A stretch of DNA of 64,000 bases from Xylogone sp. PMI_703. Lineage: Eukaryota; Ascomycota; Leotiomycetes. The stretch's first letter is position 1, and each line of letters opens with the position of its first letter. Position numbers and translations under genes: made by a program. The DNA lies in assembly GCA_021399445.1 (NCBI GenBank), contig JAJTUQ010000004.1, positions 6,696,001-6,760,000 on the forward strand. Direction: 5' to 3'. The notes beneath the pieces were generated by a model, which worked only from the letters and a program-made list of their open reading frames with translations, did not search any database and had not been told where the DNA came from. Positions 1-10,100 of the stretch are shown one piece after another.

Positions 1-3000
1 GAATAGTGTTTTCTCTTTTCGATTCCTAGTAACACGGATACCAAGGATCACTTGAATCTCCCCCAGGTTCTTGGTATGGAATCGATCTGCCAATGTCTTT
101 CCAAACCATTCCAATTCTTGCACTCTTGGTGCAGCAGCAGCGATGTCATCCACGTGAACGAGTAATATGATCTTGCGTTCTTTGTGGATATAAAGGCAAG
201 GGTCAGCTAAGCTTTGGACAAATCCAATCTTAACGAGATAACTCTTGCAGAGTAGGTTCCAGTCCCGCGCGGACTGCTTTAGCCCATACAAACTCCGTAG
301 GACACGTAATGCGTACCCGTTCTTTAACTTGGGTACTCCGTCTGGTTGAGACAGGAAGATTCGTTCTCGTAGGTGTGATTCGGTGAAAGCATTCTTCACG
401 TCATACGAGTGGCATTCAAGGTTTTCCGCTGCAACAATGGCCATGAATATCCGAAGAGTATCCATTCTAACCGTAGGTGCAAACGTCTCAGTGAAATCCT
501 GCCCATATTTCTGAGAGAAGCCTCGAGCAACCAGTCTTGCCTTGAACCTGTTTAATGTCCCGTCGGGGTTCGTCTTGATAGTGAATACCCATTTGGTGGA
601 GACCAAGTTCGCTCCTTCCGGGGGTATTTCTTCTTCCCATGTGCCGTTTTGCTGTAATGATGCGATCTCTTCGTCAATTGCCTCCTTCCATTTCTGACCA
701 TATCTATGATCTGAAATGGCCTCTTTGTACGTCATTGGGATGACAATATCTAGATCTGTTACTAAACTGGCCAGAGCTATCTCGTCTGGGTCTTGGTAAT
801 CTTGATCTTCCAGCATTGCAAGCATGGCTTTAACTATCTTGGTAGGACGGTCTTCATCATCAGAGTCATCGAGTCTCTGTCGCTTTCGAAGATCGTACCT
901 CGCTTCCACGGGTTCTGGTGGTGCTTGATTTTCCCCGCCGGACGGGTGAAATTCGATAGGTGATGCTATATTAGCACCAGGTGGTGAATCATGGTTCTCG
1001 GCTTGGGCCTGAGATTGATCCCTAATTTTATTTTCCTCATCTCCCTCATCTCCTCCTGGATGGGACACATTCACGCTTGGATCGCTTGCATTTTCCTGAT
1101 CATGTTGACGGCCGGCTGGGCTGGTTGGATCGTTACGTGTTACCACTGGATTCGCAATGGACGGGATCACAATTTCGAAGTTATTCAAGTCTTTCGGATC
1201 TGGGAATGGCATAGACTCGATGACTTCATTTTGTGGTCGACCTCTTGGTTTACGAATTGCCAGCTCGTTCCTTGTTCCTTGAGGATCACCTGTCCGAAGT
1301 TTCAAATCAACTGTTCCGCCTTGGATGTCTTCATAAAAGCTGACGCGGCTTGATTTGATGACACAGCCTCTGTCTGGCGCATAGACCTTATATTGTTTGG
1401 TCGTGTTTGGATTGTATCCTACAAACACTGCAACCCGTCCATGGTCCATAAGCTTGTCTTTTCTTGATTCCTTCGGGTGCTCCTTTCGGTTGACGTATGA
1501 CACGCATTTACATCCAAAAACTCTGATGTGATCAATGCTTGGGATCTCTCCGGTGAATGCCTGGTACGGGCTAACAACTTTCCCATCAATTGTCGGGCCA
1601 GATGCTGTTCGGTTTCTCAGGTATGCATCCGTTTCAACAGCGTAGTTCCAGAATTCAAGCGGTAAGCTAGCTTCCTTCAGCAATGCCCGAGCATCTGCTG
1701 TAGTTGTCTGGATTGCTCGCTCAGCTGGACCGTTCTGGTTTGACTTGTACCCTGCTGTTGTTTCTGCCCGAATCCCGATCGAAGTGCTCCATTCGTCTAG
1801 TAGTGATAGTAGTTCCGAGGCATTGTCAGTTCTAATGGCCTTGACTTTCTCCTCCGTCTCGTACTCTACTTGGATCTTCCATGTCCTGAGCTTCTCGACC
1901 AAATGTGCTCTTGTCTTTGCAGGAATGTTCCAAATGTAACGAGTGGCGCTATCAACAATTTGAGCAAAGTATCGGTCTTCCTTTATTGATGGTGGGAACG
2001 GTCCACATGCATCCACGTAGATCAGTGCAAGCCTCTTACTCTCCCACTCACTCAACGCTTTATTAACACGATCTTTCATCTTGGTGAAGTCGCAGACTTC
2101 ACAAGGTTCCTTAGTTATGGGTTTTCGTATTGGCCTGCTTAAGGTGGTAACCTTGTGTAAGTTACAGATTTTCTTTACTCCAAGATGAGCGAATCGTCTA
2201 TGCCATAAATTATAGCGTTGTGTGACTTTCTCCACTGACTTTGGTGCCAGTGTGGGTGAGGTTTCAGTGTCACTGTCAGAATTTTGATTTTCCCCGCCGG
2301 GCGGGTTAAATCGCGATTGTCCCTCCTCCGTTTTAACATCACCAACCAAAGCTGTTTCCTTTGGCCCATTCACGATAGAACTCACAATGTACACTCCTCC
2401 GCGTTGCTTGGCTTTAATGTACTGGTTCTTTTGATTCTTTCGAGTAAAATACATTGCATGTGGATCAAAAGAGCCATCAAAACCTTTTTCGCAAACGCGT
2501 CGAGCAGAGAGGAGATTAGCCCCAAGGTTCGGAACAAGTAAAGTATCAGACAACAATGCAGTACTTCCATCCTTCAATTTCATTTCAGCGGTCCCCTTCT
2601 TCCATGCATATAACCTTCCTCCTCCAACCTTTATTCCACGACGTCTAATATCGACCATCGGTTGTTTAAAGAGCTGGGGGTTGTCAGTCATGTGAGAAGA
2701 AGCGCCTGTGTCTGCAATCCAGACGGAAGGTTTAACCATACGCATTGCTTCCTTTGAAACTCCTGCAACTTCGTCCTCCTCCTCGGATGAGTCATCAAAA
2801 CTTGACTCCGTCTCCGACGTCGAATTAGACTCGGAGGAGTGACCGGCCATGTGACCATGGGCATGACGTTTGGACTTGTTGCTTTTGCGGTGACTCTTGC
2901 GCTCGTCATCTCTTATTGCCTTTGGAGAGTGTCGTGATTTGTTATCCTTGGATTTGAGACCAAGAACATATTTTCTCGCATCACGCCTGAGTTTACAATA

Positions 3001-3885
3001 TTTGATGGAGTGGTTTCCGTCACACAAATAGCATTTAACGTCCTTTCGGTCGGGCGAGCTGCTTTCATGTCCGCTCCGTCGACTTGAGCTTCTGCTCCCT
3101 TTATCTTGTGATCTTCGTGCTCTCTTGTCTCTAGCAGCGAGGGCTGTTGAGTTGGTGACCTTTTCTTCGTGTCTTTGGAGGATATCGATCTTGTCCACGA
3201 TTTCAAGTGTCGGTTGTGCGTCGATCACAGTTGTAACTGTCGAGTATTCCTCTGGGAGTCCTGCAAGAAAGAATTCGAATATTTGCTTTGTGCTAAAGCC
3301 ATCCTTGAGTTCAGGGGTTGCCTTCACAACTCTCCTCCTCAACTCTTGTACTCGGATCCATCCCTCTTCGATTGTCATGCCCTGCTCTAACTTGAATGAG
3401 GTGAGTTGAGCCATTTCACTTCGAGCAGCATGAGGTAGTAACTTGCTATACTTGGAGTATAGCTTTGTCCATGCCAGTTGAGCTTCAGACTCGTCGCGGA
3501 TCAGTTCATTGTCCATGGCATCGATACAGATTGAAATCATATATAAAACCTTCGCAGACGCGGCTTCATATTTCTCTTGCTTTTCAATATTCCATATGCC
3601 ATCCTTTGATCCACTTTGTAGTCCATCCTCCACCTTCAAGCTCTCCAGTTGTTTTGCTACACCTTCAATAGTGATCTCGGGTGTTTTCGTGCTTGCTGGT
3701 GTAACAGGGGTATTGATCGATGATGGGGTTCTCTGAATCCAGGCGTATTCTGTGATTGTCTTGTTTAGCACAAATTCTAGCGATTCTCCCTTGAAATAGA
3801 GTCTCATCAGTTTAAACCATTCTTGCCAATTCGCTCTGCTAAGGATGCCAGCAGGGCGTTTGCGTGCAAGGTGATCGGTGTCCAT
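1..3885 (-). CDS. Copia gag-pol polyprotein, copy 1 (partial, C-terminus off the window)
   Basis: The reading frame is open from the ATG at 3885 down to position 1, about 1295 codons, equal to residues 1-1295 of the copy-2 polyprotein. It covers the Gag region, the zinc knuckle, the aspartic protease, the integrase and the reverse transcriptase past the HVDD catalytic motif. The RT end and RNase H are outside the window. No stop or frameshift is seen. Shadow ORFs opposite this frame match those of copy 2 residue for residue, so the two copies are essentially identical. Confidence 0.9.
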   Translation of the reverse strand, partial: MDTDHLARKRPAGILSRANWQEWFKLMRLYFKGESLEFVLNKTITEYAWIQRTPSSINTPVTPASTKTPEITIEGVAKQLESLKVEDGLQSGSKDGIWNIEKQEKYEAASAKVLYMISICIDAMDNELIRDESEAQLAWTKLYSKYSKLLPHAARSEMAQLTSFKLEQGMTIEEGWIRVQELRRRVVKATPELKDGFSTKQIFEFFLAGLPEEYSTVTTVIDAQPTLEIVDKIDILQRHEEKVTNSTALAARDKRARRSQDKGSRSSSRRSGHESSSPDRKDVKCYLCDGNHSIKYCKLRRDARKYVLGLKSKDNKSRHSPKAIRDDERKSHRKSNKSKRHAHGHMAGHSSESNSTSETESSFDDSSEEEDEVAGVSKEAMRMVKPSVWIADTGASSHMTDNPQLFKQPMVDIRRRGIKVGGGRLYAWKKGTAEMKLKDGSTALLSDTLLVPNLGANLLSARRVCEKGFDGSFDPHAMYFTRKNQKNQYIKAKQRGGVYIVSSIVNGPKETALVGDVKTEEGQSRFNPPGGENQNSDSDTETSPTLAPKSVEKVTQRYNLWHRRFAHLGVKKICNLHKVTTLSRPIRKPITKEPCEVCDFTKMKDRVNKALSEWESKRLALIYVDACGPFPPSIKEDRYFAQIVDSATRYIWNIPAKTRAHLVEKLRTWKIQVEYETEEKVKAIRTDNASELLSLLDEWSTSIGIRAETTAGYKSNQNGPAERAIQTTTADARALLKEASLPLEFWNYAVETDAYLRNRTASGPTIDGKVVSPYQAFTGEIPSIDHIRVFGCKCVSYVNRKEHPKESRKDKLMDHGRVAVFVGYNPNTTKQYKVYAPDRGCVIKSSRVSFYEDIQGGTVDLKLRTGDPQGTRNELAIRKPRGRPQNEVIESMPFPDPKDLNNFEIVIPSIANPVVTRNDPTSPAGRQHDQENASDPSVNVSHPGGDEGDEENKIRDQSQAQAENHDSPPGANIASPIEFHPSGGENQAPPEPVEARYDLRKRQRLDDSDDEDRPTKIVKAMLAMLEDQDYQDPDEIALASLVTDLDIVIPMTYKEAISDHRYGQKWKEAIDEEIASLQQNGTWEEEIPPEGANLVSTKWVFTIKTNPDGTLNRFKARLVARGFSQKYGQDFTETFAPTVRMDTLRIFMAIVAAENLECHSYDVKNAFTESHLRERIFLSQPDGVPKLKNGYALRVLRSLYGLKQSARDWNLLCKSYLVKIGFVQSLADPCLYIHKERKIILLVHVDDIAAAAPRVQELEWFGKTLADRFHTKNLGEIQVILGIRVTRNRKEKTLF

Positions 3886-4258
3886 CTTCTCAAATGTCGG
3901 TGAGATAAGGATGATGAAGATTTTGTCGTCTTTTGAGCTGTCGTATCGTAACTCAAGGTTAGAGAGACCTATAATTGACTGTTGGGTTTAGATAAATAGG
4001 TAAGTATCACGCCAAGGTGCCCGATACCGATTAAGGGGCCGTGATCTTCAAGTACTTGCTGTAGACCGACAATTCGTCGCACGTCTACCCGTTTCAAGAC
4101 TTGGAACCGATCGGTCTGCGTTTCAACCGATGCTCTGCAGACTTCTTTCTTCTACAAAGACTTGTGCAGCAACGTGTGTTTTGGCTATCCTTGGTGATAG
4201 ACTTACGGTGAACACGTCCCAACTGCTATTCTTCCTAGTGACGCCTCAACATGCGTCC

Positions 4259-4270
4259 GGGCTCATAACC
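4259..4270 (-). other. Primer-binding site of copia copy 1
   Basis: Directly after the 5' LTR the minus strand reads GGTTATGAGCCC. This is complementary to GGGCTCATAACC, the anticodon arm of initiator tRNA-Met. It is the same site as at 6813-6824. Confidence 0.75.
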
Positions 4271-4500
4271 TGTGAAGATTATGACCATTAGGCTCATATT
4301 ATGGAAGTGTTGGTTCACTAGGCACTACCGTATTGTAGGGTTGAATAGGCTTATATTGGCTTATACATTGTATGCTTATTCTTATATCTAGTATTTAAGG
4401 GGTTGCACCCTTAAATACTCTCTTACCGGATTATTAGTCGTTCCACTCCGATCGCATAACTACCGAGCGCCAGTATGCTCTGCTCCCATAATTCCTAACA
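4271..4500 (-). repeat. 5' LTR of copia copy 1
   Basis: This 230 bp repeat begins TGTTAGGA and ends CTTCACA on the minus strand. It is identical, read by eye, to the 5' LTR of copy 2 (6583-6812). It differs at six positions from the 3' LTR of copy 2. Confidence 0.92.
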
Positions 4501-6582
4501 ATATATAATATATCTTAAATTAATAGTTTCTAGCCTCTAGGACTTTGTACAATGGTTTTATAACCTTTAATATATTCCTTTTTGGTAAATTTAATTATTA
4601 TAATAATTCGATTAAAGGGTATATATAAAAAAGTTAGTTTAATTTATTTAATGATTAAATATAAGCTTATAATATATTTTGTAAATATAACTTAGTTTTG
4701 CTGTCCATAGATATAATATATAAAATAATATATTAATTAACTCTTTGGATTATTAATAATTAAGTTAATATAGTTTTTTTTTTATGATTATCATAAATTT
4801 ATATTATAAGTCTTGATTTCTTATAAACTTTATCTGTCCTTGGGTTTTTTTCCTCATTTATGAATTTTATGTTAAATATATAGACATCTTTTAATACTTC
4901 TTTAAGTAATATTACTTTAAATATATTATTATTTATTAGACTTATCATTTCCACTTGTTAAAATATATAATATAAGTTTGCTTTATCTAGTTCCAGGTCT
5001 TAGAGAAATACCTTAATATTAGTTATATTTAATTTAATTAAGTATTTTCGAGGTTTTCTAGGTTTATACTTAACAGATTATATAAATGTTTTTACTATAA
5101 TAATGTCCTCAGTTAAATTTATAATATTAATATATTAAAGTATCTTATACTTTTTAATGTCTGATTTACTTTACTAGGTAGGTAAAATCGTTTCAGATAT
5201 ATATTTATCTCCATATCAATTACAGATTTGAAATACAGTTTTACAGAAGTTAATCAAAATATTATATTACCATAAAAAAGTATTAATATACAATTCTCTC
5301 TGTTTATACTTATAAGCTTGTATGACCTTTCTTAAGTTCTGGCTTAGCTTATATTCCTTTCATATTATATAAGAATATCTGAATTAATCAATAAGTTATA
5401 TATATAAGTCATATTTAGGCCATTTCTGGTATTCAGAACATCTTCTACCTGTTGCTTGGCTTGTAATCTGTGAATTTCCTCTATAACCTTTCTAATTACT
5501 TTGGTTCTAAGACTTACAGACAGGGCCAGAGTCTCATTTTTAGTTATTCATAAGTATACTTTATAAACTAAAAATGTAGGTACTAAACTGTCAGGTCCTA
5601 CTGAATTGTTGATTACCTTGAAAGTCATTTGTAAAAGTATATCTTTGTTAAGATTAATAATCTTGGTAATAATAATTATATAAGTATATTAAACTAAATC
5701 ATAATAACATTTAACTATTCTAACTAAGTTATAAGTTTTCACTAACATAACTTTCAGTATAATTCTCATAATATGAATATATTAATTAAATTCTTTGCTG
5801 ACAAAGTTCTTTCTAGTATCTGTGATGATCTGGTCAGGGGGCTTAAAGTAAATATTAATTTAATATACTTATAAAACGTCTTAAGTATACTTTATATTTA
5901 TATTCTAGAGTTATTTACTAATTTGGTAATATATAACTTTATCAATAATATATAAAATAAGTTTTCTAATTATATAAAAAATATTGATAACTATAATATA
6001 ATTAAACTTTAGATCATCTTTGAAGGTAAACCTGAATTGATATAAAGATTTTTCATAATATTAGTATTAGTCATAATATTTAGAAAAGTATTCTAGTACT
6101 TCCTTTTCAATATTGTAATTTATACAATTTAGTATTTTCTAAAGTCTTCTTATAGAAAAGTGTCTGAACTGTTAGTAGAGTTATTATAGTTTTATGGTTG
6201 TCAAAAAGTATAGGTTTTAGTCAAAAGATTCAATGATATAAATCTGTAAATAATTATTCTATATTATGAATAAGTAGTTAAATTTACAGATTATTAATAC
6301 CTTGTTATAAGATATTATAACTGTATTTGTAATATTATTGAAGTATATTCTAAGGTGGTCTATGTTAGCCAAGGAAAGTAAGAAAGGTGTATTAACTTTT
6401 ATAATATAGAATTCTAATTGGCTAATTAGGGTATTTATTATTATTGAACTTATAATAATAATAGTCCTTATACCGAATTAAACAGTTTTTGTACTTTTTA
6501 TATTATTAAGTATTATAGTCTTATCAATATGTTATAATACCTAGAATTAACTGTAACTAGCCGTAAATCGTTTAGCTGTATC
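4501..6582 (-). pseudogene. AT-rich (RIP-like) relic of a different copia element, part A
   Basis: This 2.08 kb spacer between the two inverted copia copies is strongly AT-rich and riddled with stops. The minus strand still shows retroelement protein. At about 5622-5410 it reads INNSVGPDSLVPTFLV, followed by basic residues and VEDVLNTRNG, which resembles the end of the integrase region of fungal copia polyproteins. At about 4564-4505 it reads VIKPLYKVLEA, a degraded form of the RT motif KPLYGxPEAG with Gly codons changed as G-to-A mutation would do. The two segments are in different frames, so at least one indel lies between them. The reading direction runs toward 4501, where copy 1 is inserted. 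Part B at 12283-13330 carries the continuation. Confidence 0.75.
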
Positions 6583-6812
6583 TGTTAGGAATTATGGGAG
6601 CAGAGCATACTGGCGCTCGGTAGTTATGCGATCGGAGTGGAACGACTAATAATCCGGTAAGAGAGTATTTAAGGGTGCAACCCCTTAAATACTAGATATA
6701 AGAATAAGCATACAATGTATAAGCCAATATAAGCCTATTCAACCCTACAATACGGTAGTGCCTAGTGAACCAACACTTCCATAATATGAGCCTAATGGTC
6801 ATAATCTTCACA
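6583..6812 (+). repeat. 5' LTR of copia copy 2
   Basis: The 230 bp LTR runs from TGTTAGGA to CTTCACA. It contains a near-perfect hairpin (arms 6665-6675 and 6682-6692, loop TGCAAC) whose arms include TTTAA and could overlap the promoter. It is identical to the copy-1 5' LTR but differs at six sites from its own 3' LTR. Confidence 0.93.
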
Positions 6813-6824
6813 GGTTATGAGCCC
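6813..6824 (+). other. Primer-binding site (internal initiator tRNA-Met type)
   Basis: The sequence GGTTATGAGCCC follows the LTR end with no gap. It is complementary to the anticodon stem-loop of initiator tRNA-Met (GGGCTCATAACC, anticodon CAT), not to a tRNA 3' end. Complementarity may extend to about 6830, depending on the host tRNA stem. Drosophila copia uses a half-tRNA of this kind as primer. Confidence 0.75.
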
Positions 6825-7197
6825 GGACGCATGTTGAGGCGTCACTAGGAAGAATAGCAGTTGGGACGTGTTCACCGTAAGTCTATCACCAAGGATAGCC
6901 AAAACACACGTTGCTGCACAAGTCTTTGTAGAAGAAAGAAGTCTGCAGAGCATCGGTTGAAACGCAGACCGATCGGTTCCAAGTCTTGAAACGGGTAGAC
7001 GTGCGACGAATTGTCGGTCTACAGCAAGTACTTGAAGATCACGGCCCCTTAATCGGTATCGGGCACCTTGGCGTGATACTTACCTATTTATCTAAACCCA
7101 ACAGTCAATTATAGGTCTCTCTAACCTTGAGTTACGATACGACAGCTCAAAAGACGACAAAATCTTCATCATCCTTATCTCACCGACATTTGAGAAG

Positions 7198-10100
7198 ATG
7201 GACACCGATCACCTTGCACGCAAACGCCCTGCTGGCATCCTTAGCAGAGCGAATTGGCAAGAATGGTTTAAACTGATGAGACTCTATTTCAAGGGAGAAT
7301 CGCTAGAATTTGTGCTAAACAAGACAATCACAGAATACGCCTGGATTCAGAGAACCCCATCATCGATCAATACCCCTGTTACACCAGCAAGCACGAAAAC
7401 ACCCGAGATCACTATTGAAGGTGTAGCAAAACAACTGGAGAGCTTGAAGGTGGAGGATGGACTACAAAGTGGATCAAAGGATGGCATATGGAATATTGAA
7501 AAGCAAGAGAAATATGAAGCCGCGTCTGCGAAGGTTTTATATATGATTTCAATCTGTATCGATGCCATGGACAATGAACTGATCCGCGACGAGTCTGAAG
7601 CTCAACTGGCATGGACAAAGCTATACTCCAAGTATAGCAAGTTACTACCTCATGCTGCTCGAAGTGAAATGGCTCAACTCACCTCATTCAAGTTAGAGCA
7701 GGGCATGACAATCGAAGAGGGATGGATCCGAGTACAAGAGTTGAGGAGGAGAGTTGTGAAGGCAACCCCTGAACTCAAGGATGGCTTTAGCACAAAGCAA
7801 ATATTCGAATTCTTTCTTGCAGGACTCCCAGAGGAATACTCGACAGTTACAACTGTGATCGACGCACAACCGACACTTGAAATCGTGGACAAGATCGATA
7901 TCCTCCAAAGACACGAAGAAAAGGTCACCAACTCAACAGCCCTCGCTGCTAGAGACAAGAGAGCACGAAGATCACAAGATAAAGGGAGCAGAAGCTCAAG
8001 TCGACGGAGCGGACATGAAAGCAGCTCGCCCGACCGAAAGGACGTTAAATGCTATTTGTGTGACGGAAACCACTCCATCAAATATTGTAAACTCAGGCGT
8101 GATGCGAGAAAATATGTTCTTGGTCTCAAATCCAAGGATAACAAATCACGACACTCTCCAAAGGCAATAAGAGATGACGAGCGCAAGAGTCACCGCAAAA
8201 GCAACAAGTCCAAACGTCATGCCCATGGTCACATGGCCGGTCACTCCTCCGAGTCTAATTCGACGTCGGAGACGGAGTCAAGTTTTGATGACTCATCCGA
8301 GGAGGAGGACGAAGTTGCAGGAGTTTCAAAGGAAGCAATGCGTATGGTTAAACCTTCCGTCTGGATTGCAGACACAGGCGCTTCTTCTCACATGACTGAC
8401 AACCCCCAGCTCTTTAAACAACCGATGGTCGATATTAGACGTCGTGGAATAAAGGTTGGAGGAGGAAGGTTATATGCATGGAAGAAGGGGACCGCTGAAA
8501 TGAAATTGAAGGATGGAAGTACTGCATTGTTGTCTGATACTTTACTTGTTCCGAACCTTGGGGCTAATCTCCTCTCTGCTCGACGCGTTTGCGAAAAAGG
8601 TTTTGATGGCTCTTTTGATCCACATGCAATGTATTTTACTCGAAAGAATCAAAAGAACCAGTACATTAAAGCCAAGCAACGCGGAGGAGTGTACATTGTG
8701 AGTTCTATCGTGAATGGGCCAAAGGAAACAGCTTTGGTTGGTGATGTTAAAACGGAGGAGGGACAATCGCGATTTAACCCGCCCGGCGGGGAAAATCAAA
8801 ATTCTGACAGTGACACTGAAACCTCACCCACACTGGCACCAAAGTCAGTGGAGAAAGTCACACAACGCTATAATTTATGGCATAGACGATTCGCTCATCT
8901 TGGAGTAAAGAAAATCTGTAACTTACACAAGGTTACCACCTTAAGCAGGCCAATACGAAAACCCATAACTAAGGAACCTTGTGAAGTCTGCGACTTCACC
9001 AAGATGAAAGATCGTGTTAATAAAGCGTTGAGTGAGTGGGAGAGTAAGAGGCTTGCACTGATCTACGTGGATGCATGTGGACCGTTCCCACCATCAATAA
9101 AGGAAGACCGATACTTTGCTCAAATTGTTGATAGCGCCACTCGTTACATTTGGAACATTCCTGCAAAGACAAGAGCACATTTGGTCGAGAAGCTCAGGAC
9201 ATGGAAGATCCAAGTAGAGTACGAGACGGAGGAGAAAGTCAAGGCCATTAGAACTGACAATGCCTCGGAACTACTATCACTACTAGACGAATGGAGCACT
9301 TCGATCGGGATTCGGGCAGAAACAACAGCAGGGTACAAGTCAAACCAGAACGGTCCAGCTGAGCGAGCAATCCAGACAACTACAGCAGATGCTCGGGCAT
9401 TGCTGAAGGAAGCTAGCTTACCGCTTGAATTCTGGAACTACGCTGTTGAAACGGATGCATACCTGAGAAACCGAACAGCATCTGGCCCGACAATTGATGG
9501 GAAAGTTGTTAGCCCGTACCAGGCATTCACCGGAGAGATCCCAAGCATTGATCACATCAGAGTTTTTGGATGTAAATGCGTGTCATACGTCAACCGAAAG
9601 GAGCACCCGAAGGAATCAAGAAAAGACAAGCTTATGGACCATGGACGGGTTGCAGTGTTTGTAGGATACAATCCAAACACGACCAAACAATATAAGGTCT
9701 ATGCGCCAGACAGAGGCTGTGTCATCAAATCAAGCCGCGTCAGCTTTTATGAAGACATCCAAGGCGGAACAGTTGATTTGAAACTTCGGACAGGTGATCC
9801 TCAAGGAACAAGGAACGAGCTGGCAATTCGTAAACCAAGAGGTCGACCACAAAATGAAGTCATCGAGTCTATGCCATTCCCAGATCCGAAAGACTTGAAT
9901 AACTTCGAAATTGTGATCCCGTCCATTGCGAATCCAGTGGTAACACGTAACGATCCAACCAGCCCAGCCGGCCGTCAACATGATCAGGAAAATGCAAGCG
10001 ATCCAAGCGTGAATGTGTCCCATCCAGGAGGAGATGAGGGAGATGAGGAAAATAAAATTAGGGATCAATCTCAGGCCCAAGCCGAGAACCATGATTCACC

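Larger units (their letters stand above)
1..4500 (-). mobile_element. Ty1/copia LTR retrotransposon, copy 1 (truncated by window edge)
   Basis: This is a reverse-complement copy of the element at 6583-12282. Position x here corresponds to 11083-x in copy 2, and every segment I compared (LTR, leader, gag-pol shadow frames) is identical. It contains the 5' LTR (4271-4500), the primer-binding site, the leader and the gag-pol ORF up to the middle of the reverse transcriptase, where the window begins. The 3' end and 3' LTR lie left of position 1. The DNA just outside its 5' LTR is the AT-rich relic at 4501-6582. Confidence 0.95.

Noticed and set aside
991..3736. Plus-strand ORFs of 60-120 codons across 1-3800 and their mirror images at 7347-10092 minus
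   Set aside because: They lie opposite the copia gag-pol frame and match between copies only because the DNA is duplicated; none has a recognisable domain.
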